Source of the DNA: Neolentinus lepideus HHB14362 ss-1 | Lineage: Eukaryota > Basidiomycota > Agaricomycetes > Gloeophyllales > Gloeophyllaceae | Length of the DNA: 64,000 nt | NCBI GenBank assembly: GCA_001632425.1 | Contig: KV425559.1 | Location: 69,281-133,280, forward strand | Reading direction: 5' to 3' | Shown here: positions 1 to 12,247 of the stretch, piece after piece | How positions within the stretch are numbered: position 1 is the first letter of the stretch | Layout: the number at the start of each line of letters is the position of its first letter | Notes under the pieces: generated by a model | What the model saw: only the letters and a program-made list of their open reading frames with translations | The model's database searches: none | What the model was told of the DNA's origin: nothing | Program-made: the position numbers and the translations under genes

Positions 1-2
1 AT

Positions 3-224
3 CCGTACCCGTCGAAGGGTTTCCCGCCCCAAGATTGCATCGATCGCTTGGTGCCGTCCTGGGCGTATAGGTTCAATGACTTCGAAAAGGAGCAGTTGAT
101 TAGCATCCTAAAGAAGGTGCAACGGCTCAGGGAGGCCGGACTATCGGAGGAGATTGAGAGGACTGCGAAAGATGACATACTTAATATACGCCGCTCGCAT
201 GCCGTATCTTCACGCCATGACTAG
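3..224 (+). CDS. 3' end of an unidentified protein-coding gene (partial)
   Basis: An open frame runs from the window edge to a TAG at 222-224, giving about 73 C-terminal residues. The segment looks like real protein: it has a Pro/Trp-rich stretch (PPQDCIDRLVPSW) followed by a charged helix (FEKEQLISILKKVQRLREAG). The 5' part lies outside the window, so neither the domain nor the start can be judged. The last twenty or so residues look less protein-like than the rest, so the true end could lie at a splice site before 222. I do not recognise the family. Confidence 0.45.
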   Translation, partial: PYPSKGFPPQDCIDRLVPSWAYRFNDFEKEQLISILKKVQRLREAGLSEEIERTAKDDILNIRRSHAVSSRHD

Positions 225-621
225 TGCCTTATATCGGCTAGTATATCTTATCACCACGTTCATTGCTCCTCTGTCGTATTGTGCAGCTATACATCATCTT
301 CCGTTGATATCATGCGGTGATGTTGTGCGTTATTTTTTTCCACGAGCAAGATCATGTCTAAATGTCGGCGGAAAGAATGCTGGCTGGTCACGTCGTCGTA
401 ATATCATACCTTTTCAGCGGGCCAGGCTGGGTTTGCCGATCACTCCTCCACACTCAGAACGTGGAACAGAGCTTTACGTTCATCGTATGCGCCAACTTGC
501 ACAATAAGCGCACAATCTTTTGCATCAGCAGCGCTGGTGCACAACATTGTGCGCTTCTTACAAAGACAAGGTATCAAAACCACCACCATAGCAAGTATAC
601 ACAGCCATACAACTGGATAGA
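225..621. other. Intergenic, no gene recognised
   Basis: About 400 bp between two genes that end toward each other. Short open frames here show no family resemblance or convincing splice signals. It probably holds the 3' untranslated regions of both neighbours. Confidence 0.5.
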
Positions 622-2415
622 CTAGACATCAAATACCACTGTCTGCTCCCTCGTACTCCGGTCAATCCTGATGAGCCTCTTCGCTACGAGGCCATACAAC
701 GCGCGCATACCGAGCGCGGGGTCCGGCGTCCCACTGACAGCCTCCTTTAGCTGGTTCAGGGGCGCCTTTAGTGACGGCGCAGACAGTAGGGCGAGTAGCA
801 GACGCGCTGTGAGGATCTGATGCGTCGTGGGTTGCGTGGGGAGGGCAGAGAGGGTCGAGAGGGAGATAGGAGAGGTGGGCTCGGGTGGGAGGGAGGAAAG
901 CGATTGGAGGTGAGCTCTAGGATTATATGTTCATCAGCAAGTGTGAACACTGAACGACCAAAGGGAAGCGCACAATGTCTCTTTCGCTCGTGGCGGCTTG
1001 TTGGGAGCCGTGTAAGGATGGCCGGGCATAATCAGCTCGCCCACCGTCGCCCATATCTTGACCTACCTGACATTAGCCTGAGCATATAAATTAGAGACAT
1101 ACACGTACCACAACCCGCTCTACCTCTGTAGTAATCCTTACTTTCGGCTTCCGGGCAGATTCGGCTGTACCAGTGGGCGCCGACTGCGAAGGAGTCTGCG
1201 GTGCCAGTTCCACTGTCCTGTCTGAGGCCGATGTATCAGGAGGGCGAATAGGCGATTTGGGCTCATCTTCTGGCTGTTTCGGCAGAACGACGGTTTGGTT
1301 CACATCATCCTCAAGCTCCCCGGATGTCTCCTCCGTTTCCGCCACACCGGATTCTTCTGCATCCTCTTCTCCTTCCTCATCGTCCTCCTCGGACTCGTCC
1401 TCTTCCGCCAGGTCTCTGGACTTACCCTTCGACGCGGGAGCTTCAAGTGGGCCTGAAAACGTTGTGGTGACGTTCGCGAGGTCGACCGACTCGTCCATAA
1501 GCGACTCAGTAAAGTGAAGCGTGCGGCCACGAGAAGCGGGCGTGTTCCAGAACATATCTTCTTGGGCGTCAGCTTTCGGTGCAGACGTCTGAGGCGGCTT
1601 GGTGGGAGGGTTACGGGCTGGAAAGGCCCGTTTGCGCGGGGCAGCTTGGGCTTGCAAGAGGGACTCTTTCTGTGGCAAGCACGACGTTCAAGTCGAACGA
1701 GTCCGATAGGAGGTCTATTGCTGTATCTCACCTGCTGTTTCAGTTCCACCATTTGCCTCTGTATCTCTTGAATCCGTCTTTCTTCGGCGGCAGTCATCGA
1801 TTTGGGCGACATTGGCGGCTCGTTGGGACCTGAAGCAGACTTTTACTTAATCGTTGGCAGATAAGAGACGCAAGCGTCCCGGAGCACTGACTTGCAATGT
1901 GAAGGCAGATTCAAGCTCTGATATACTCTCCCGCAAGGAGGACAGCTCTTCGAGTAGAGAAAGTACTTGGGCTCGGGCGCGCGGCATCGGACGGATATGT
2001 TGGCTAGGATTATCGCATCAGTAGCACATGATAAGATTGAGCAAGGGACTCACTATCGATCCAAGTACTTCAGCGCCGCCTGTGCGTAAACTTCTGGTTC
2101 CGGCTCCCTCTCCTTCGTCTTAGCTCCATACCTCCCAGTTGGTTTCCGCAGTGGAGTTGCGCCAGTGAACTCAACGCGAGTAACTTCCTTGACCTTCGCT
2201 CCTACATTGTCGGAATCCGGTCTTGCTGGCTGGACCAGCGTAAACAGACCAACTTCTGACGGGTCAGCGTCGCGGATGAGGTCGCCAAGGTGGGTGTGCA
2301 GAACGGCGCGAGTGAAGGGACCGGCGGCAGGGGCGGCAGAGATGCTACTGGCGGTTGTGCGGATAGATTTAGCAATTTCGGAGAGACGGTCAATACTGTT
2401 GGTGAGAGACGCCAT
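622..2415 (-). CDS. SPC34: DASH/Dam1 complex subunit Spc34-like
   Basis: This is a putative outer-kinetochore protein of the fungal DASH ring, which couples chromosomes to spindle microtubules. Six exons fit exactly (2054-2415, 1892-2003, 1732-1839, 1109-1669, 974-1062, 622-916; introns 46-62 nt) and give 508 residues. The N-terminus has the Spc34 pattern: a Pro-Phe-x-x-Ala segment, then LGDLIRDADPSEVGLF, then a PLRKPTGRYG basic loop. A coiled coil follows (about residues 140-190, including EERRIQEIQRQMVELKQQ). The middle carries a phosphorylatable stretch and a long Glu/Asp run. A helical C-terminal part (about 380-508) has no yeast counterpart that I recall. It is clearly longer than yeast Spc34 (about 295 residues). 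The assignment rests on the first 170 residues, and the C-terminal exons are joined by splice logic only. Confidence 0.68.
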
Positions 2416-3474
2416 GGGTGTGTTATCGTTGTCAAATACGTCGAATTGAATCTCCTAAGTCCAAGTGAAGACGCGCAGACCCGTGCCCTATACTAGTCAC
2501 GTGATTGTAGACGCACTTGCTCGGACTGTGGTCAAGAGAACGTCGGCACCGTCGTGGACGGCAGGCAGCTGCAGAAGTCGCAAAGTGCAGACTGTCTAGC
2601 AAGTTTATACTGCTTACTTACTCAGGACTCGACTCACAAGCTCTGGAATCCACGCCTTTGCTTCGCCGGAAGCATGCAAGCGCTGACCCCTTCACGCTAG
2701 CTCTATTGCAGGACCACGACTTCTATTGCTCAGAAGATTCACAAATGGATCTGATGGCTGGCTAACTCGCGTTGTGGAATGAAATTGCGGCTCCGAATAA
2801 GTTGGCTGGCGCCTTTCGTTTGTGCTCTGACAGGGATTTCTTTCTGCGCATCGACTTCGTCGGCTGTGTCTAATGTGTGGGAGGACTACTCGTTTCGTTC
2901 GCCGCCTGGTACCGTGCTGATGCTATCTCTCTCTCCGGTTCTGGTATTGCATTCAAACTCATATCCTCAATCTTAATCTGTTGAGGACCTGGTATATCAC
3001 TTAAAATCCGTCGGTGCGTCTACATTAGTTAGTCTTTTCACTGTTCGTTTGATGCTCTTCTTACTAGCGTCCCATCTGAGAAAGCAATCCAGAGATACTT
3101 GATAAATCGAGAAGACCTGCGGACGAGATGTTTCCATCTATGCCCTGGTACCTCCGATCAACCTTCCGGTCTGGTCATTGGCCCAGGTCAATTATTAGAA
3201 TATTAAACGTAAGGCCCCGTAAGGCTTTGCAATGGCTGGTCGACTGTTTCCATTCTATCCAAACAAACCGGCCGCGCTATATACTGGCTGTTCCAAATGT
3301 TTTGTCTATATAAGTTTCTCCGTACCAGGTATTGTCGCTACTCGGGCTCAGATACAACATCATGTACAGCTGATTAGCTGTTTATCACAACCCATTGCAG
3401 TGTGACCGTGTCGACTCAACAATGTATATCGGACTCACACCGAAGTATACAATGGGAAACTATGCATTAGCTGT
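2416..3474. other. Intergenic, no gene recognised
   Basis: About 1 kb upstream of the SPC34-like gene. The small frames on both strands lack family resemblance, and I see no repeat structure. The stretch nearest 2416 should hold the promoter of the SPC34-like gene; the rest may be debris from the helicase relic next to it. Confidence 0.4.
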
Positions 3475-4265
3475 AAGCAGTCCTTCCCACCATTCCTTTG
3501 TTACTCTATCCAGTTTCTCCAACATATCCTCCTCCTCCAATAGCTTCATGTCATTACTATTCCAAAATACTCACTCATCAAAGTCACTCAACAGCCTCAT
3601 CATGGTACTGCGGCCTGAACTACAAGAAAGAGCAATGTAAAGATTGAATAAGCTGAGCCTTACATTTGGCGGTGTAACAATATCAGCAATGACACAAGGA
3701 AGTGTCTGGCCTTGTGCACAGTAGCCTGTAAAAGCATACACTGTGGCCACTGTGATTGGAAACTGGTAATGCCAAACTGTATGTGTCTGCCACTTCCCCC
3801 CTTCCACTAGTACTTTTACATGAAACATTTGGTAGACAGGCTCCACAGGAATATTAACAGACTCCTTCAGTCCATCCAGATGACTTGCTCTCATCTGCTG
3901 CAGCTTAACCAGTATGTAAGTGCTCAGGCTGATGCTTCAACTTGATGGCTGACTTGTCCTGATGCAAAGGCTCATACGGATACAGCACAACATCAATGAT
4001 CTCACCCCTTGCCCCATTGGTGATATTGAGATCAGCTGCAATGTTTTGTGTCACCATAACTTTCATCCCAACCACCAACTCCACTGTATCTGGAAGTCAT
4101 TGTGCTTTGACTTATTACCATGTCAAACCAAGTAGCCCTCTGTTCAGATGCTGTAGAAGCCCTTCTTCCAATTGTATCCTCTGCTGAACATATGAAGAGT
4201 GGGACACAGCAATCTCTGCAATGCTTCCTTATCACCGTGGCCACATCCCACTGCTTGCATTTGGC
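3475..4265 (-). pseudogene. Broken PIF1/Helitron-type DNA helicase C-terminal fragment
   Basis: Read on the minus strand, the fragment keeps the order of the C-terminal part of PIF1-family helicases of fungal mobile elements. Around 4080-4015 it has ELVVGMKVMVTQNI and TNGARGEIIDVVL. Around 3730-3590 it has AFTGYCAQGQTLPCVIADI and SLFNLYIALSCSSGR, the last two helicase motifs. At least three lesions break it: a frame change near 4090-4100, another near 3915-3925, and an in-frame TGA at 3571-3573 with recognisable sequence continuing after it. No Walker A part, Rep domain or element end is visible, so I cannot say whether it came from a Helitron or a stand-alone helicase gene. It is surely not a working gene. 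Confidence 0.75.
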
Positions 4266-4692
4266 ACATTGACTGCTGACACCACTCTAGTTTGCAATGT
4301 AGAGTACCTACAGTCTTGTCATAATCATATTTAAGCTGATTCCGGCTGCACAATGACATGACTGACACTAGACTTGGTAGGTGGTCAACTGTCTTTAATG
4401 AAGTCCGACAAGCACACACATGCAGTCGGGTAGTTCTGCTCACGTCTCCGAGCAGGGGCGAAGTGACCGACGACAGTCGGTGCTTCTCCACTGCACGTTT
4501 ACTCTCCTAGACAAATCATAAATCTTCCTTCAACTCGTCTATCGGACTTTGCACTAAAGCGGTAATACGCATCATTACGCCTCTGCCACAGCTTTGGCGC
4601 ATGCTACACGGGCGCCCGAATCTACGCGCTGGCGCTCTCTGTTGCAGTGTCGAGGCCAAAAATACTGTCGACGACAACGGTCCAGAACAATC
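4266..4692. promoter_or_regulatory. Upstream region of the DOCK gene
   Basis: About 430 bp between the helicase relic and the ATG at 4693. No gene is visible. It is the likely promoter and 5' leader of the DOCK-family gene; I see no clear TATA box. Confidence 0.35.
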
Positions 4693-7600
4693 ATGGCTCC
4701 GGGCAAGGGTGTATGGGAACCCCTCCCACTGATCGTATACGGCTATGCAATCCACCCTTTGTCCCCCTCTCATCGCGACACCCGAATATCGAATCGGACT
4801 AGACTATCGACGACAACCGAATCATCGACTTTTGACAACATTCAGTACAAGGACGTCGTGTCTCTTGAGGTGGGAGACGAGATTTATGCTTTCGAAAAGT
4901 ACACGCCGAAAGGAAAGGAATGTGAGGGCGTCTGGTACAGAGGGTGCGTGCTACATTGCATCTTTCTCTACTGCCATGCCCACCATTGCTATCAGCTATG
5001 TCGTCGTGCAAACGCGGCGCCCCACGGTGAACTGGTCAGCCATCTCAGACCCGTCCTCATCGACGTCGAAGCCGCCCAAGGCGGAGGACCCACAGGGCCA
5101 GCAGGTCTTTATCGGCATCTTCCCCGCCTCACACATCTATGTTCGCGACGAGCTTTCCGATGCCGAGGGTCGCCTTGCGGATCTGGCGTCCATGCACGCC
5201 GGGACGGCCACGGGCACATCGACAGGCACGGCTACCCCCAGCATGCACACCGCCAATGACGAAGAAGAGGTCGACACAGGCAGACACCGCACGTTCCGTC
5301 TCGGACCCCCACCTGACCAGGCGAACTCGTCGAGAGCGGCGCTTCCGGTGTACAGCCAGAGCATAAGGAGCTCGTCGCCCGCAGAGTCGCACGTGATGAA
5401 GCCGCTCCCGCCGCGGCCGACCCTGAAGACGCAGGACGACACGGCATCGGGCGCAGAGCAGCCGATCATCGACGAGATTGCGTCGGCGCTGCGTGAGTGG
5501 CATACGCTGATGTTCCAGTATCTCGCAAGACGGGATTACAAGCTGTTCCACACGGTTCGGGAACATATTGAAGCGCTGCATATCGGGCGGAGGCAGCTAC
5601 TCGCACAGACTCTGAGTGCTGAGGAGACCGTCGGCCTGCGGAGGGAATGTGTCGCGCGTCTGGTGAGTGGGAACATCGTGCAGGGACTGGACGTGATCGT
5701 CCGGCATCCGACCTGGGGCGCATTGGTCACGGTGGACATCGAGGGCGACATCGATTCGCGCAGTTGGGTCAGTGCGATACGCATGTACGCGATGCAGACA
5801 TCCCTAGCATACATGGACGTCAACCCCAGTGTCACGTCGAAACCCGGAAAGTCGCCCACAGCCTTGTCGGTCCTCGATTTTTCATCGGGCCCGGTTCCGA
5901 CTCCCGCGCACTCTGCGTTCTCGGACTTATCTTCGAGAGGCAAGGGCCATTCTCGTGTGTTTGGCTCATTAGGCCCCTCTCAGCCGTCGAAACCCGCAGC
6001 TGCGAAGTTCTACCATCTCTTTCTCGAGCTCAAGGCGTTCGTTGCGTCGCCATGTGCGCCGGGCGAAACGGTGGAGCTCTTTTTCTCATTGTACAACCGA
6101 GCTGAATCCAAGTTCGTCACTGAGGACTTTGTCGTCATTCTCAACCACAACGGCCGCCTTGCTCGCGACCCCGCTGCCCACATCCGCACGCTGTTCACCG
6201 ATCTCGTTCAATCGGATGTGCAAGACCCTATTTACCTCGTCTGCCGCATCGTTCGCAACGGTGCTCTCAAGTTGGGCAGCAACCTGAGTTCTGGCGTGCC
6301 AATGGACCGACGGGGCTCGGAGGGCGACAGTACGGCGCTCAATGGATATAACACAGGATCCAATGGGACACGCGGCTACTCGAATAATGATGCTAGCTAC
6401 TCGTTCAGAAGGCCGTTTGGATGCGCGGTGTTAGAGCTAACGCAGCTCAGCCAGATGACGGCTGATGGCTCGGAGATGTCGGCGACAAAGGAACATACAA
6501 TGCCAATTTTCGTGCCTGTAGCTGCGAATGAGAGTGGGTTTTCGATGTTGCACCAGGATATCATCGAGAATTACACAAAAGAATTCGAGAAATCACCAAG
6601 GTATGACGGCTGTTCTTTTTACAGGATGTTTGTCGCTCACTGTAGCACTTAGGGCAGATATGATTGCGGTATCTACTAAAATATACCACGGCGAAACGGA
6701 GAGGGTAGTGAAAGAAAACACATCTCTACTACAAAATACGCCTCTCACCTTGCGACTCGGCTTCCCTGACGTTGTGTTTCCGGGTGACATCCGCAATGAA
6801 CTCTATATCAAATTGTGGAGCGGTGATTTCTCCCCTTCACATACCGGGTCCGCTCGTTTGAGTGTAGCGAACTTCGCCCGGGGACAAATCGCGTCTACCC
6901 AACCTAACATCCAAGTGTCTATCGAGGTCCGGGACCAGGATGGCCAGACTGTTGGCGACGCGCTGTATATGGGAAGTGGAGAGCCAGCGCTCAAACAGTA
7001 CAACTCAATCGTCTTCAGGCAGAATAACCAACCGACCTTCGGCGAACTGATTAAAATCAAGCTTCCTTTACGAGGCGTACCCTCCTGGCATCTGTTCTTC
7101 ACGTTCAGGAACCGCAGTTCCAGAGAACGTCAGGCCGGTAGAGTGGACGCACCTGATCGTCCGTATGCATTCGCGTTTCTTCCACTCTTTCCTGATGAGG
7201 GTGCTTTCCCTGAAGACGGTGAACACAGGCTCATACTATATAGGGCCGATAGGTTAAGCCATATTTCCCCAGAAATGTACCTCTCTTCTCCTCCATGCTT
7301 GCCTGCAAGTCAGCGGCCGAACGAGGTACCTCTCCCCAATGAGATGTCCAGGCTCACGCAACCGATACGGGACCATCTGACGCTCCGTTCTTCTCTATGC
7401 TCCACTAGGTTCACGCAAAACTCCGTGTTGCTGAGTCTGCTAAAGTGGGAGAAGATCAAGGATAACGAATTACTTTCGACGGTTCTCGCGAAGTTCACTT
7501 TCGTAGGCGAGGTGGAGATTGTAAAATTCCTTCGCGATATCTTCGATGCTCTGTTCGGCATTCTTGTCTCGCGGAACAACCAGTCTGGTGAAATGGACCA

Positions 7601-10600
7601 TCTGGTATTCGATGCCCTCGTCACAGTGCTCGGAATCGTACAAGATCGGCGTTTCAGCAATTTCCGGCCTGTTCTCGACGTTTACATAGAGAAACACTTC
7701 AACTGCGCGTCAGCTTCCTCTCATATGCTGCATTCCATGAACAAGCTTCTGGCCAACCCTACGGCAAACGAGACAGCTTCTGCACTCCGCGCAGCGTTGA
7801 AAGTGTGGCACTACATTTTCAAGTTCATTGCGAGATCTAGGGAACTCCAGAAAGCTAAAGAGCTAGGCATGGGCAGCGGTGCAACTGCCGAGCATCTAGA
7901 GATGACTTTCAAGAAAGAAGTACAAGCTCATCTGTCGGAGGTCAATCTCATGATGTCCACGTCCAGCCCTCCCTCAATAATTGGAACTCAGACAATCGCA
8001 TTACAGCACTTCACCGCGATTCTCCCGGAGCTGGCTAAGATTTTCTCGACTGTAGAGCTTGTTACGATCGCCACCGCTTTTGCGAACGCTGTTTTACCTG
8101 CCAAAGGCAAGATCGTTGTCTGGAAGTTGATTATGTACCTGCAACTCGTAAAAGGTTTCCTGTTCGACAATCCTCAGTCGCGCTCGCTACTCGTTGAGGC
8201 CATCGTGATACACTGGATTAAACCACATTTCGGGCGCTTTGACGACTATGCTCATACTCAGGCGGGTGATTCCGATACTGTGCGAGATGCTGCGCGCGTA
8301 AACTGGATCGAGAGCATCCGACTCTGTATCACAATCATCGCTGTTATGTTGGACAAGCTACAGCAGAATCTGATCTCCCCTGCAACCATCTCTGATCGAA
8401 ATCTGCTTCGCCAAGAACAAGATAATATTGAGTATCTGGTCACTCTTTTACCCAGGTATGTTACAGTACTTAGAAGGGATCGTTTTATAATGAAATCACG
8501 ACTTAGGGTGCTGGATTCTTACCGCGAACTGCAAAACCCCCTATCTATCCGTGCCATTGAGCGAAATCGTTCCTCTGTCACTGCAACAGCCACAGCACCA
8601 GTCACGTTCCCTGAGTCCTACCCCTTTTCCCTCCTTGCGCAACAACCAACTTCCGCAGGATTGCGGCAATACACAAGTGGCCTTGGTGCTAGCGATGCTA
8701 TATTTAATCCGAGTCTAGGAGAAGCAGCGATTGTGTTCTTGACACTTATCCTGTCATCTCCAAAGAAAAACATACTTGGTTTCCTAGACGAAATGCTCGA
8801 AATCGAAGGCAGGGATAATACAAGAAATTTCTTATCCCAGCTTTTCAAGGTCTCGACTTCCATCATCGACAATGATGCATTCCCACACAACTGGTTAAAT
8901 GTGAATATTCTGGCCCATAAAGTCTTAATCAAGATTATGGATCCTGTGGCGACGTTGATGGAACGCGAGTTCGTGCCTCATGAACATGCTCCTTTTCAGT
9001 TCGATGCTGCTCTTTGGCAAGAGTGTGTCTACGTGTTGCTCAAGCTTTGTTCTTCGGAACAACTCATGATCGAGGAGTTCAGTCCACAGGTGTGTGAATT
9101 GCGACCACACGTCTCTATTTTGTACCTATTGGCGTTTTAGCGTCGTCGGACTGTATGGCGGCTAGCAGGTGATATCAGGGGTGAAGGTGCCGCTGTTTTA
9201 CTACGGCTGTGGGACGCCTTAGGCTGGTCTTCTACTCAGTCGACAGGCTCAGCGACTCCAACTTATGGGGTAAGTCCGTATGATCGCAGCCGAGCACAGC
9301 TAATGCTCGTTGTAGGGTTACCAGATTGCGCTTAACGTCCTTGTGGGGAACATAGTCAATCTCTGTCTCAGTCATCATGACCAGCTTCGTCACAACGCTG
9401 TCCAAATACTCTACAGCATGATAGTGTCAGAATATCACACATCAGGTCATTTTGATGAGATCGAGAATGAAGTCGTTAGCAAACTCGACTCTCTGTTCAT
9501 GTCCGACAGTCGAGGAGATGACATCTCCAGAGCGTTCTTTATTGGTCAACTTCGGCACCTATTCGACTCTCCGAACATCGATGAGCAGTTGCGGGAGCGT
9601 ATCACTATCTTCCTCGAAGCTGTGGATCAGTTCCTAGAGCTTCTGCTCAGCGTGCGAGCTCTGCCTGAAGGAGAAGAGTTCGCAGACGACAGGGTCATCG
9701 CTACGGTAAAGCATTTTCGTATTCATCTGATCGAGACGCTGAAGAATCTGTTCTAGCTTCGACTCATGAACTTCATTCGGCGAATTGGACGTGATGAGAT
9801 GTACATCAAGTACGTGCATCAGCTGGTCAATGTAGGCTTAATTGGGTCTTGTAATTCAGCTTTCGACTAACGGTCATACTGGGAATCATCAGATGCACTT
9901 GCAGTCACAGAACTACATCGAGGCTGCTTTGACCCTCAAGCTTCATTCGGATCTCCACGAATGGGACCTAAACGTCTTCGTGGAACCTATGGAGGATCTG
10001 GGCCTTCCGCAACAGTCGCAGTTTCACAGGAAAGAGACACTCAGCCTCTTAATCCTCGATTATCTAGGTATGGTTTTTCATTCATCCCATATCCTTGTTT
10101 GCTCAGAGTTTGGCAGGGAAAGGAAAAGCGTGGGAAAGTGCAATTGAGATCTGTAAGGAGCTCGCCTTCCAACATGAAGAAGTGACCTTCAATTAGTAAG
10201 TTACACAGAGGATACTGGTTGATCTTGCGCTCACCAAATATCAAGTGCAAGACTGGCTGAAATCTTGCGACATCGCGCTACTCTGCTGGAACACATAATT
10301 ACGGATCAAAGGTATTATCCTGACTATTTCCGGGTCGCATTTTATGGCAACTTTCCTGATGCTATTCGCGGGAAGCGCTTCATTGTAAGTAGTTACGTTG
10401 TCCATTTCGGTCCATTCCACTAAACCTGGGAAAGTATCGAGGGTATGAGTGGGAAAAGTTTGGCGCATTCTGCGAGAGAATGCTCAACAAACATCCTGGA
10501 GCTCAACTGCTCAAGAGCATGGGTGATCCCCCCGTCGACATTCGCTTCGGCACGGACCAATACATACAGTGTACAGCGGTTAACCCAGAGCCGAATCGCA

Positions 10601-11875
10601 GTCTGCCAGTCTTCACGAACCCTGATGTCCCTGTTCCTGTTCGCACCTACTATGAAAACAGGTGAGCCTTGAACTTCTGGTCTCTGGTTACAACTTACTG
10701 AAACCTCGTCAAGTGCCATCCAGATCTTCAGCTGCTCGACGCCTGTTGTCAGGCAGACCAGAGACGGGTCGGACGAGGTCTGGATCGAGAAGACGTATTT
10801 CAGCACAGAGGAATCATTCCCCACCGTCCTTCGTAGGTCCGAAATTGTTGACTCGGAGGTCATCTATGTTTCTCCTGTCGAGAATGCTCTCCAGGAAGTC
10901 GAGGAAAAGACTAAGGAATTGCAGAAGTTGCATCTCCGATACTCGACACTAACGAAAACTACGCAAGGTGTCTCTACGAATCCTCTATCGATGGCACTCA
11001 ACAACGCAGTGGATGCGCCTCCCACCGGAGGCATAACTAGCTTCCGCCAAGTGTTCCTGGCCCCTGAATACTTGGCGCGGCACCCCGACAGAATTGATCA
11101 GATAGACAAGTTGCGTCAGGCTATTGATGACCAGGTGCGTCCATGCACTAGAGCTCTCGATGTAGCTAATACCTTCCGCTCCGTCCTGATCTAGGTCCGT
11201 ATAATCGACAGCTGTCTCAGGTTGCATGGGCAATTATGCCCTCCGGAAATGTTGACCTTCCATGAGACTATGGAGAGATTTTTCCGCAAGAATTTCCCAG
11301 AGGAAATCGAAAGATTGTCTGTGGACACGGAACGCGGCTTGTCCCGGGACGCGGCTCGGGTGTCACGAAGCTATGCATATGCACCGTCGCAATTCCAGGG
11401 ATCTCTCACCGACCGATCATCGCTTAAGAGATCAATGTCTACAACATCCACGAGCAGACCTCAATTCATCATACCGCCCTTACAACTTGGCAACTCAATC
11501 GCAGGTCGGTCATCGCTGACGTCGCATACTAGTCCGATGGGTGCTGGAGGCATTCACGCCTCACTAGATGGTACTGTCATGGGCATGTCGAAGCAAACAC
11601 CGTTGCAGAGGCATATGGCTCAACTGACCCGCCACGGCATGACAGGTATGGCATCGGGTCCTGAAAATGGAAGTGACTCTTTGTCGGCTGGTTCTCCGCA
11701 CGAGTCGCTTGTCAATGTCCTGAACGCCCTGGGGTCACATAGCGGGGTCGGTTTTGTTGGTTCAGGCGGCGCCTCGTTCACGACCTCTGGCACTCATCTA
11801 GGCAGTGTTGGTGGCTCGCTCAAGGGCCGATTCTCAAAACTAGGGAGCCTGAGCTTTGGGCGACGAGATGGATAA
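4693..11875 (+). CDS. DCK1: DOCK-family Rho GTPase exchange factor (Dck1-like)
   Basis: The product should activate a Rac/Cdc42-type GTPase, probably with an ELMO partner, at the cell cortex. Thirteen exons fit exactly: 4693-4943, 4996-6600, 6653-8455, 8507-9089, 9141-9269, 9316-9705, 9757-9831, 9893-10067, 10117-10195, 10246-10384, 10435-10661, 10714-11134, 11195-11875. They give 2185 residues. Domains in order are an N-terminal SH3 (about 10-130, ending GIFPASHIYVRDEL), a DHR-1/C2 domain (about 590-800, RLGFPDVVFPGDIRNELYIK), an armadillo-like middle, and a DHR-2 catalytic domain (about 1470-1990, including RLMNFIRRIGRDEMYIKY, YYPDYFRVAFYG and GKRFIYRGYEWEKFG). The tail is Ser/Gly-rich. Two points need care: an apparent TAG at 9754-9756 lies inside an intron, and the intron at 8456-8506 is 51 nt without a stop. 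Confidence 0.93.
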
Positions 11876-12247
11876 GAAATTATCTATGGTACCCTTGGTT
11901 TTGATTGATGTTCACGTCGTTTTGGTTGCTGTCTTGCTCACTGGATCTTCAATGTTGCTGGATAAATTTATTTGTCATTGTTGTAAATTGTATATCATAT
12001 TACTAATGTATACCTCCAAGTTCACGTTTCTCATGCACAAGTTTTAGGCCTGCTTCTTCCTGCATTCGTCGACCTTAAGCGCGCAATGCAATTCTTAGAG
12101 TAGTAATCCAAACGAATAATATACAAGACGTCTTGCTACACGCGTGGTATCGATACAATCTTCGGCAGAAGTCCGTCTGAACGTACGATACAATGAAAAA
12201 CGTACAGGGCCGAAATAACAGCATAGATACATAAGTAATTTGAGAGC
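11876..12247. other. Convergent intergenic spacer
   Basis: About 370 bp between the stop of the DOCK gene and the stop of the MedA-like gene. It is AT-rich, as expected for two facing 3' untranslated regions. No gene is seen. Confidence 0.45.

Noticed and set aside
1173..1517. Serine-rich open frame on the plus strand
   Set aside because: It is the antisense shadow of the Glu/Asp-rich exon of the SPC34-like gene.
4144..4491. 115-codon minus-strand open frame
   Set aside because: The recognisable helicase relic lies in another frame of the same strand; this frame has no family resemblance.
9706..9756. Apparent in-frame TAG stop in the DOCK gene
   Set aside because: The segment 9706-9756 has GTAAAG and CTAG ends. 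Removing it joins VIAT to LRLMNFIRRIG as in other DOCK proteins, so it is an intron and not a lesion.
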